In this document: one piece after another, positions 32,871 to 38,759 of the stretch
Layout: each line of letters begins with the position of its first letter
How positions within the stretch are numbered: the stretch's first letter is position 1
Origin: Dehalococcoidia bacterium
Lineage (GTDB): Bacteria; Chloroflexota; Dehalococcoidia; CAUJGQ01
Assembly (NCBI GenBank): GCA_035310145.1
Contig: DATGEL010000099.1
Location: 1 to 38,759 of the forward strand
Length of the DNA: 38,759 bases
Reading direction: 5' to 3'
Program-made: the position numbers and the translations under genes
The notes under the pieces: generated by a model
Database searches by the model: none
Seen by the model: only the letters and a program-made list of their open reading frames with translations
Told to the model about the DNA's origin: nothing

Positions 32871-34429
32871 CAGCGCCCGCCTTTCAGCTGCCGGCGAAAG
32901 AGCCGAAGTGGACCGTCGATGGCGATCTGGTCGTAGCCGCGCGCCGGCAGCGCCGCGAGCGCCTGGTCGTAGCCCGCGAGCACGGACTGCGACGAGCGGA
33001 TGCCACCGTCCTGCACGATCACGTACTCCGCCTCGTTCAGCCGGGGAAACTCCCACTGCACGCGCCGCTGCGAGAGGTGCGGTGCCAGCCCGGTCTGGGC
33101 GCTGAGCGTCGCATCGGCCGGAATCAATCGCGCGACGCGCGCCAGCGCGGCCGCCGATCCGTCATCGGCGAAGCGCCAGCCGGCCGCGTCGCGCTCGGGC
33201 GGAAACGGCCCGCGCAGGAAGCCGGCCGCAAGCGCCGCGCACAGCGCGCCCGCGGCCAGGGCGCTGGCCGCATTAGCTCGCAAGCGGTGCGCCGGCCAGC
33301 GCGTTGTACGCGGACCCGGCCTCTGCAGCCAGGCCGCGCCGCGCGCCGCGCCGAACAACGCCGCGATCGCAATCAGCGCGAGTACCGGGGCGCCGTACTG
33401 CAGGTCGAGCGAGCGTTGCGGCGGGTGCGTGGAGAGCAGACCGACGAGCGCGGCCGGAACGGCGGCGAGCAGGATTTCCGGCGCCAACAGCGGCAGCAGG
33501 GCGAAGCTCGCCAAAAGCCCGAAGGCCGCCGTAGCCGGAGCGGGCGCCGCGAGCTGGCTGAGCACACGATCGGGATGCGACAGGGCGCCGCTCAGGATCG
33601 TGGCCGGCTGCGAGCCGAGATAGCCGTAACGCTCGGCCAGGTCGCTGCCGGCGCCGTGCCGCAGCGCCGGCATCGCCACGCCCAGCACCAGCGCCCCCCA
33701 GAGCAACGCCGCCGCCATCGCCGCCAGGCCCAGCCCGCGCCGGCCACGCAGCAGCGCGATCCAGCCCAGCGCCAGCGCCACGAGAAAGGCGTCTTCCTTG
33801 AGCAGCAGCAGGGCGGCGAACGCCAGCAGGAAGAGCCGGTCGCGGCGCCAGAGCAGCGCGGCCAGGGCACCGAAGGCCGCCAGCGGCTCGAAGAGGTCCG
33901 GGTGGAAACCGAAATCGACGCCGCGTTGCAGCGCCGGCGTCAGCAGATAAGCACAGGCGAGCAGCGCCGCGGCGCCTGCCGGCAGCAGCCTGCGGCCCGC
34001 GGCGTAGAGCGGCAGCGCGGCGAGCGCGGCGCCGGCCGCCTGCGCCACGATCAGGGTTTGCGGGCCGGCGCCCAGGCGGTACAGCGCGGCGAAGGGCAGC
34101 AGCACCGGCTCGAAGTGCTGGCCCAGGAAGTTGTAGGCGACGTAGCTCGTCTCGAACCAGCGGCCGTGCGCCGTGTTCCAGAGGATCTGGTCGAAGAAGG
34201 CGAGATCGAAGGCCGCGGCGTGCAGCGTGCGGTAGACGCGCAGCCCGTACACCGCGTAGGCCGTGCCGGTGGCCACGACCGCGAGCAGCAGCAGCCAGTC
34301 GAGCCGCGCCAGGCGAAGGCGGCGCCGATCTCGGACGGCCGCGGCGCTCTCGGGCAGACGCACGCTTGCCACGGGCGCGGGCGGCCGCGGCAGTACGATG
34401 CGGCGTGCGGGAACCCGCGGGGACTGCAC
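32870..34429 (-). CDS. DUF2079 multi-pass membrane protein (GT-C-like)
   Basis: A 519-aa membrane protein with about eleven or twelve hydrophobic segments. After the first helix comes the DUF2079 hallmark FDLAFFDQILWNTAHGRWFETS, then FLGQHFEPVLLPFAALYRLGAGP, FHPDLFEP and LLLKEDAF. The C-terminal soluble part (about 410-519) has DATLSAQTGLAPHLSQR and YVIVQDGG. The family is related to GT-C glycosyltransferases that use lipid-linked sugars; a transferase reaction has not been shown for this protein. The GTG at 34429 starts directly after the TGA of the radical SAM gene, so translation is likely coupled. Confidence 0.85.
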   Translation of the reverse strand: MQSPRVPARRIVLPRPPAPVASVRLPESAAAVRDRRRLRLARLDWLLLLAVVATGTAYAVYGLRVYRTLHAAAFDLAFFDQILWNTAHGRWFETSYVAYNFLGQHFEPVLLPFAALYRLGAGPQTLIVAQAAGAALAALPLYAAGRRLLPAGAAALLACAYLLTPALQRGVDFGFHPDLFEPLAAFGALAALLWRRDRLFLLAFAALLLLKEDAFLVALALGWIALLRGRRGLGLAAMAAALLWGALVLGVAMPALRHGAGSDLAERYGYLGSQPATILSGALSHPDRVLSQLAAPAPATAAFGLLASFALLPLLAPEILLAAVPAALVGLLSTHPPQRSLDLQYGAPVLALIAIAALFGAARGAAWLQRPGPRTTRWPAHRLRANAASALAAGALCAALAAGFLRGPFPPERDAAGWRFADDGSAAALARVARLIPADATLSAQTGLAPHLSQRRVQWEFPRLNEAEYVIVQDGGIRSSQSVLAGYDQALAALPARGYDQIAIDGPLRLFRRQLKGGR

Positions 34430-35479
34430 TCACAGGCTCCAGTCGGCGCCGCAGCCGCGGCAGGCAGCCGGCGGGCGGTCCTCGGAGAGCAAAGCCGTGC
34501 GCCAGGCTTGATACCGCTCACCGTTCCAGATCTCGGGCAGGCTCTGCCGCGCCGTGTGGCCAAGCACGATCGAGGCGTACGGCGCCGAGGTGAACGGCGC
34601 CACGCAGCAGGGCAGCACCTGGCCGTTGGCCGTGACATACATCAGCTTCCACGGCCGCATGCAGGCGCGGCGCGGCGCGTTCGGCCCGTCCTCTCCGGCG
34701 ATCTGCTCGGCGAGGCGCACTTCGCCCGAGCCGCGCAGGCTCACGCCAAGCTGCCGCGCCAGCGCCTCCGCCTCGGCGATCGCCGCCGCGTCCGCATCGC
34801 CCGCGTGACCGTAGAGCGACTGATCGGCGCGGGCCAGGCCGCGCTCGGATAAGACGAGCCGTTGCAGATAGACCTCGCCGATACCGCTCGCGGCCGCATG
34901 GCGCACCAGGGCGGGCAGCTCGCCGACGTTGCTGTGCATGCCGGTCATCCACAGCGAGACTTTGGGCGTCAGCGCCTCGCGTTCGGCCTTCGCGGCGGCC
35001 AACAGGCGCAGGTTGGCGAAGATGCGGGCGAAACCGTTGGCGCCGCGCACGCTCTGATACGTCTCCGGCGAGCCGGCGTCTACGCTGACGCGCAACTCGT
35101 CCAGGCCGCTTTCTACCAGCTTGGCCGGCCAGCGGCCGCGCAGCAGCAGGCCGTTGCTGTTGAAGAGCACGTAGGCGCCGCGCGCCTTCAGCTCGCGCAC
35201 CATCTCCGGCAGGTGCCGGTTCAGCAGCGGCTCGCCGATACCGTGCAGCACCACGCGGCGAAGGCGCGGCAACTGGGCGATCAGCGTGTGGAAGCGATCC
35301 ATCGTCAGGTCGGCCGCAGGCTCGGCCATGCCGAAGTATTGCGGACAGGTGCGGCAGCGCAGGTTGCAGCGGTTCGTGACTTCGAGATACAGATCCTCCG
35401 GCAGCTCGGTCACCATTGCCCCACGGCCGTCGTTTGCCGGTGCGGGTCTCGCTGCCGGTGTCTGCGGCGCGTTTACCAA
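34430..35479 (-). CDS. Radical SAM protein with SPASM domain (first gene of the operon)
   Basis: A 349-aa enzyme. The radical SAM cluster ligands are Cys38, Cys42 and Cys45 (CNLRCRTC); a GIGEP motif near 80 and LRVSVDAGSPETY near 130-145 fit the SAM-binding barrel. The C-terminal SPASM-type region (about 265-349) has CMRPWKLMYV, LPCCVAP and CRGCGADW, expected to bind extra 4Fe-4S clusters. The TTG at 35479 was chosen because GGGAGG lies six bases upstream; ATG 35416 is the alternative and has a weak site. SPASM enzymes often modify peptides or oxidise sugars; no precursor peptide was found nearby. Its tight linkage with two glycosyltransferase-like genes favours an envelope substrate. Confidence 0.88.
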   Translation of the reverse strand: MVNAPQTPAARPAPANDGRGAMVTELPEDLYLEVTNRCNLRCRTCPQYFGMAEPAADLTMDRFHTLIAQLPRLRRVVLHGIGEPLLNRHLPEMVRELKARGAYVLFNSNGLLLRGRWPAKLVESGLDELRVSVDAGSPETYQSVRGANGFARIFANLRLLAAAKAEREALTPKVSLWMTGMHSNVGELPALVRHAAASGIGEVYLQRLVLSERGLARADQSLYGHAGDADAAAIAEAEALARQLGVSLRGSGEVRLAEQIAGEDGPNAPRRACMRPWKLMYVTANGQVLPCCVAPFTSAPYASIVLGHTARQSLPEIWNGERYQAWRTALLSEDRPPAACRGCGADWSL

Positions 35480-35540
35480 GAGTACCTCCCTTGTGCCGGG
35501 CGCGGCGCGCCTACCCCTCGTTCCGTACACGAGACCTGTC

Positions 35541-35615
35541 CCGTCCCCGCGGGAAGGGTAGCTGAGGGCTACTGGATCTGCGCAGACCCCGCCCTCTCCG
35601 CGGGGAAAGGACAGC
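35541..35615. repeat. Paired C/G-rich repeat segments in the leader of the radical SAM operon
   Basis: TCCCCGCGGGAAGGGTAGC (about 35544-35562) and TCTCCGCGGGGAAAGGACAGC (about 35595-35615) are similar direct copies about 51 bases apart, each with a CCGCGG core. They lie in the 233-base gap between the Crp gene and the radical SAM gene and resemble the other C/G-rich intergenic palindromes. No gene was found in this gap. Confidence 0.42.
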
Positions 35616-35712
35616 CGAATCGTCTCGTGACAGCGATCGGCCCGCTGCGGCGGCATTTCCCTCCAGCGTAGGCCGACGTTGGGCCGCCGCCATGCCGCTA
35701 TTGGATGAAAAA

Positions 35713-36399
35713 CTATGCCGCCGAGGGCAGTATCGGCCGCGCGCCGGCCGCCAGCGCCCGCAGCCGTCCGAGATCGAGCAGCTCGATGCGGCGGCCGTCG
35801 ATCTGCACCAGGCCCTCGTCGGCAAAGTGATAGAGCACGCGCGTCGCCGTCTCGCGCGTGGTCCAGGCGGCCTCGGCGAGTTGCTGCCGCGTGAGTCCGA
35901 CGACGGCTCCCTCCTCGGCCGCGTCGAGCAGGGCGCCGGCGAGACGGCCGGGCACCCCGGCGACGACGGCACGGCTCACCATGTGTTCGGCGGCGGCGCG
36001 GCGGCGCAGCAGCGCCTCCATGATGCCTGCCGCGAAGCCCGGCTGGCGCGCGAGCAGGCGGTCGAGCAGCGCCAGCGGCACGGCGCGCACGAGACAGGTG
36101 CGCACGGCGAGGGCGCTCTCGCCGTAGGTGCGGCCAGCCAGGCCGTCGAGGCCGAAGAGCGCGCCCGGCTTCAACGGGTCCGTGGTCAGCATGGCGCCGG
36201 TGGCGGCCCGCCGCCGCAGGTGCACGCGCCCCGAGGCGAGAATGTAGAGCGTATCCGCGGCCTGGCCCGCTTCGTAGACGGTTTGCCCGGCGACAACGCG
36301 GCGTACGCTCTCCTGCGGACGCTCGCCCGCGGCGAAGCGGGCCGCAGCCTGGCGCTCGAACTCGTGGCGCGGGAGTTCATGACGAACAGGAGCTGCCAT
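35713..36399 (-). CDS. Crp/Fnr-family transcriptional regulator
   Basis: A 228-aa regulator. The cyclic-nucleotide-binding-type beta-barrel (about 30-125) includes VVAGQTVYEAGQAADTLYILASGRVHL and KPGALFGLDGLAGRTY. The dimer helix region (about 125-160) leads to a C-terminal winged HTH with GLTRQQLAEAAWTTRETATRVLYHFADEGLVQIDGRRI. The Arg-Ser ligand motif of CRP is not evident in the barrel, nor are the Fnr-type N-terminal cysteines, so the effector is unknown. ATG 36399 follows GGAGGAATTCA, a near-perfect site. It is divergent from the S9 peptidase gene and lies upstream of the radical SAM operon on the same strand. Confidence 0.88.
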   Translation of the reverse strand: MAAPVRHELPRHEFERQAAARFAAGERPQESVRRVVAGQTVYEAGQAADTLYILASGRVHLRRRAATGAMLTTDPLKPGALFGLDGLAGRTYGESALAVRTCLVRAVPLALLDRLLARQPGFAAGIMEALLRRRAAAEHMVSRAVVAGVPGRLAGALLDAAEEGAVVGLTRQQLAEAAWTTRETATRVLYHFADEGLVQIDGRRIELLDLGRLRALAAGARPILPSAA

Positions 36400-36489
36400 T
36401 GAATTCCTCCAGAGCAGCCAACCGGCCGCTCGCCCTTTCCTCAGTCGTAGACTAGTCGCGCGGCGTTACACACTGCGGTACTTTCTTAC

Positions 36490-36502
36490 CGTTCGGTGAA
36501 CG
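36490..36502. promoter_or_regulatory. Short inverted repeat between the Crp and S9 peptidase genes
   Basis: CGTTCGGTGAACG is a perfect inverted repeat (5-3-5) in the 169-base divergent region. It could be an operator for the adjacent Crp/Fnr regulator, but the half-site is short and does not match CRP (TGTGA) or FNR (TTGAT) half-sites. Confidence 0.3.
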
Positions 36503-36532
36503 AGGCCCGTGTTCGCCGGATGCGCGCGGTTC

Positions 36533-36556
36533 AGCGGCTCAGCGGCTCAGCGGCTC
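36533..36556 (+). repeat. Three tandem copies of AGCGGCTC before the S9 peptidase ribosome-binding site
   Basis: Three exact eight-base copies end three bases before the GGAGG of the S9 peptidase gene. Copy number change by slippage would alter the 5' leader, not the reading frame. Confidence 0.75.
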
Positions 36557-36568
36557 AGAGGAGGCGGT

Positions 36569-38575
36569 ATGACTCAGCACCACGCCCAGAACCTGCCCGG
36601 CATGCAGCCCGACGATCTCTTCCGCATACGTTGGCTGGCCGACACGCAGATCTCTCCGAACGGCGCTCAGGTGGCCTTCACCCACACGCTGCTGGACGAG
36701 ACCGAGGACGACTACCGCGCCCAGATCTGGCTGGCCGGCACGGACGGCAGCGGCGCCACGCCGCTGACGAACGGCCCGCGGCGCGACGGCGCCCCGCGCT
36801 GGTCGCCGGACGGCGCCTGGCTGGCCTTCACCTCGCGCCGCGGCGACGACGAGAAAGAGCAGCTCTACGTCCTGCCGACGCGCGGCGGCGAGGCACGGGC
36901 GCTGAGCAAACACACGGGCGGCGTCGCCGCGCCGGCGTGGTCGCCGGACGGCAAGAGCGTGTGCGTCGTGGGCAAGGTCTCACTGACGGAGGAGCCCGCG
37001 CCCGTCTCGAACAACAGCAAGAAGGCGCCGCGTCCGCGCGTGTTCACCACGCTGAAATACAAGCTCAACGCCGAGGGCTTCATTTACGACCGGCGCAAGC
37101 ACCTCTACATTGCCGGTCTGGACGGCGGCTTCCGCCAGCTCACGGACGGCGACTTCAGCGACGACGAGCCGGCGTGGTCACCGGACGGCCGGCGCATCGT
37201 CTTCGTCTCGGCCCGGCACGAAAACCGCGACTTCGACCGCGTGAGCGATCTGTTCACCGTGGATGTGGTCAGCGGCGCGATCGAGCAGCTCACGGATGGC
37301 ACGATGACCGTCGCCTCGCCGGCCTGGAGCCCCGACGGCCTTTCCATCGCCTTCCTCGGCTACCGCGGCCCCGACGACGGCCCACGCCACAGCCGCCTCT
37401 GGCTGATCGAGCCGGGCGGCACGGCGCGCTGCCTCAGCGAGAGCCTGGATCTGAACCTGAACACGGGACTGCCGCCCGTATGGGCGCCGGACGGCAGGAG
37501 CATCCTCGTCGGCGCCCACGATCGCGGCGCCGTGCCGCTGCTGCGCATCGATGCGACGAGCGGCACCGTCACGCGCCTGATCGAGGGCGAGCGCACGATC
37601 GCTTCGTACTCTACCAGCGACGACGGACGCATCGCCTTCGTCGCGAGCACGCCCGCCGAGCCGGCCGAGGTCTTCCTCGCCGAAGCGGACGGCACGGGCG
37701 AGCGGCGCCTAACCGGCCTGAACGACGAGTGGGCGGCGCAGCGGCGGCTGGCTTCGGCCGAGCGGCTGACCGCGGATGGCCCCGGCGGCCCGGTTGATGC
37801 CTGGCTCGTGCGGCCGGCGGACTACCGGCCGGGGCAGGCGCATCCGCTGCTGGTGAACATCCACGGCGGACCGTTCATGCAGCAGGGCTGGGCCTTCCAC
37901 GACGAGTACCAGGTGCAGGCCGGCGCCGGCTTCGGCGTGATCTACTGCAACTACCGCGGCAGCTCCGGCCACGGCGAGGCGTTCGCGCGCAGCATCGTGG
38001 GCGAGCCGGCGATCAAGGAAGCGGAGGACGTGCTCGCCACGCTCGACCACGCGCTGGCCACGCTGCCCGATATCGACCGCGGCCGGCTGGGCGTGCTGGG
38101 CGGCTCCTACGGCGGCTATCTGACGAGCTGGCTGATCGGCCACACCGATCGCTTCGCCGCGGCCTGCTCCGAGCGCGCGATTAACAACCGCCTTTCGAAA
38201 GCCGGCACCGACGACATCAACACCTCGTGGGCCTACTTCCGCACCGAGCCCTGGCGCGACCCGCAACTATTCCTGCGGCTTTCGCCGCTGATGTACGCCG
38301 AACAGATGACGACGCCGCTGCTGATCCTCCACAGCGAGGAGGATCTGCGCTGCCCGATGGAGCAGGCGGAGCAGCTCTTCACGGCGCTGAAGCGGCTGCG
38401 GCGCGACGTGACCTTCGTGCGCTTCCCTGGCGAGAACCACGAGCTGACGCGCAACGGCAAGCCCAGCCACCGCGTCGAGCGTTTTGAGATCCTGCTCGCC
38501 TTCTTCACCGACCGCATGCAGATCGCCTCGTCCGCGCGCGAAGCCGAGGCCGCGGCGGCGGGCGGCGCGGACTGA
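36569..38575 (+). CDS. S9 family prolyl oligopeptidase-like peptidase
   Basis: A 668-aa serine peptidase of the S9 (acylaminoacyl/dipeptidyl-peptidase-like) group. The N-terminal beta-propeller (about 20-400) has several W-S-P-D-G blade repeats (RWSPDGAW, AWSPDGKS, AWSPDGRR, AWSPDGLS). The C-terminal alpha/beta hydrolase has the oxyanion segment NIHGGPFMQQGW and the triad Ser513 (GGSYGGY), Asp592 (HSEEDLRCP) and His624 (GENHEL). It has no signal peptide, so it most likely cleaves short peptides in the cytoplasm. ATG 36569 follows GAGGAGG; the longer frame is not supported. The octamer repeat just upstream is unusual. Confidence 0.94.
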   Translation: MTQHHAQNLPGMQPDDLFRIRWLADTQISPNGAQVAFTHTLLDETEDDYRAQIWLAGTDGSGATPLTNGPRRDGAPRWSPDGAWLAFTSRRGDDEKEQLYVLPTRGGEARALSKHTGGVAAPAWSPDGKSVCVVGKVSLTEEPAPVSNNSKKAPRPRVFTTLKYKLNAEGFIYDRRKHLYIAGLDGGFRQLTDGDFSDDEPAWSPDGRRIVFVSARHENRDFDRVSDLFTVDVVSGAIEQLTDGTMTVASPAWSPDGLSIAFLGYRGPDDGPRHSRLWLIEPGGTARCLSESLDLNLNTGLPPVWAPDGRSILVGAHDRGAVPLLRIDATSGTVTRLIEGERTIASYSTSDDGRIAFVASTPAEPAEVFLAEADGTGERRLTGLNDEWAAQRRLASAERLTADGPGGPVDAWLVRPADYRPGQAHPLLVNIHGGPFMQQGWAFHDEYQVQAGAGFGVIYCNYRGSSGHGEAFARSIVGEPAIKEAEDVLATLDHALATLPDIDRGRLGVLGGSYGGYLTSWLIGHTDRFAAACSERAINNRLSKAGTDDINTSWAYFRTEPWRDPQLFLRLSPLMYAEQMTTPLLILHSEEDLRCPMEQAEQLFTALKRLRRDVTFVRFPGENHELTRNGKPSHRVERFEILLAFFTDRMQIASSAREAEAAAAGGAD

Positions 38576-38597
38576 AGGCTCAGCCGATGACGCAGAA

Positions 38598-38633
38598 CGC
38601 GGAGCGGGGGCGGACGTCCGCCCCCGCTCCGCG
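38598..38633. terminator. Perfect 36-base palindrome between convergent genes
   Basis: Eighteen bases (38598-38615) are followed at once by their exact reverse complement (38616-38633); the stem is G/C-rich and would close with a four-base loop. On the plus strand GCATTTGG follows. It lies 22 bases after the S9 peptidase stop and 25 bases before the stop of the convergent gene, so it is a likely two-way terminator. Confidence 0.7.
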
Positions 38634-38658
38634 GCATTTGGCTGCAGCAAGCGGCCGT

Positions 38659-38759
38659 CTATGTCGTGACCGGCAGCAGCACCGGCGGCCCGATCGTGAC
38701 CTCGCCGCTCACCATCGTGCCGGTGAAGGCGGGATTGGGGCCGAAGATCGCGTAGTTCA
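38659..38759 (-). CDS. C-terminal fragment of an unknown protein (partial)
   Basis: The last 32 codons of a minus-strand frame run from the right edge to TAG at 38661-38659. The peptide begins NYAIFGPNPAFTG and ends PPVLLPVTT. Its position after the two-way terminator, convergent with the S9 peptidase, supports a real gene end. The fragment is too short to assign a family or function. Confidence 0.5.
   Translation of the reverse strand, partial: NYAIFGPNPAFTGTMVSGEVTIGPPVLLPVTT

Noticed and set aside
32495-34852. 785-codon plus-strand frame over the DUF2079 and GT2 genes
   Set aside because: Shadow frame with Arg/Gln/Ala-rich content and no domain.
35480-35712. Precursor peptide gene for the radical SAM enzyme
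   Set aside because: The open frames here are Arg/Ser-rich, lack ribosome-binding sites with good spacing and run through C/G-rich repeats; nothing resembles a RiPP precursor.
36490-36502. CRP or FNR consensus binding site
   Set aside because: The inverted repeat half-site does not match either consensus; it is reported only as a low-confidence inverted repeat.

Overview
The window is a GC-rich chromosomal segment packed with genes on both strands. No rRNA, tRNA, CRISPR array, transposase or phage gene was seen. The gene mix points to Chloroflexota or a close relative: an F420-type luciferase-like oxidoreductase, a CoxL-like molybdenum hydroxylase, DUF2089/DUF4097 genes, Ig-like secreted proteins, a lone TatA and C/G-rich palindromic intergenic repeats. 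This is inferred from gene content only; there is no phylogenetic marker to confirm it.

Layout. 1-136: the last codons of a cell-wall-anchored protein with an LPNTG sorting signal. 244-1848 (-): a dual-ATPase ABC-F protein whose leader carries a canonical intrinsic terminator just before the gene, which looks like an attenuator. 2188-5412 (+): a lipoprotein and a solitary CoxL/XdhA-type molybdopterin subunit. 5525-12287 (-): a secreted FKBP-type isomerase, an unknown protein, a medium-chain acyl-CoA synthetase and a large secreted Ig-repeat protein. 12668-14062 (+): a secreted four-cysteine repeat protein, whose stop codon shares a CTAG with that of a DUF218/SanA-like protein. 14960-15916 (-): an aldo/keto reductase.

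16034-18427 (-) is a three-gene DUF2089 / DUF4097 / SHOCT-like operon. All three products carry the same short helical module. A perfect 18-bp palindrome precedes the first gene, and three degenerate tandem repeats fill the leader of the second. 18560-20725 (-): type II NADH dehydrogenase and an XRE/MmyB-type regulator. 20930-21632 (+): a CDGSH iron-sulfur protein and a Cys-rich membrane protein. 21722-23351 (-): TatA and a luciferase-like oxidoreductase. 23567-26250 (+): an ArsB-like transporter and an unknown protein. 26258-28970 (-): prephenate dehydratase and a secreted subtilisin. 29157-30149 (+): an Ala/Arg/Glu-rich protein.

30156-35479 (-) holds the most system-like cluster: radical SAM/SPASM enzyme, DUF2079 membrane protein (GT-C-like), GT2 glycosyltransferase, OmpR-type response regulator and sensor kinase. 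Consecutive genes abut or overlap, so they are probably co-translated and act together, perhaps in modification of an envelope glycan or lipid. A Crp/Fnr regulator (35713-36399, -) lies upstream, divergent from an S9 peptidase (36569-38575, +). A perfect 36-base palindrome then separates the peptidase from the tail of a convergent gene at the window end.

The best candidates for new biology are the ABC-F attenuator, the shared-module DUF2089 operon with its repeat leader, and the radical SAM/glycosyltransferase/two-component operon.
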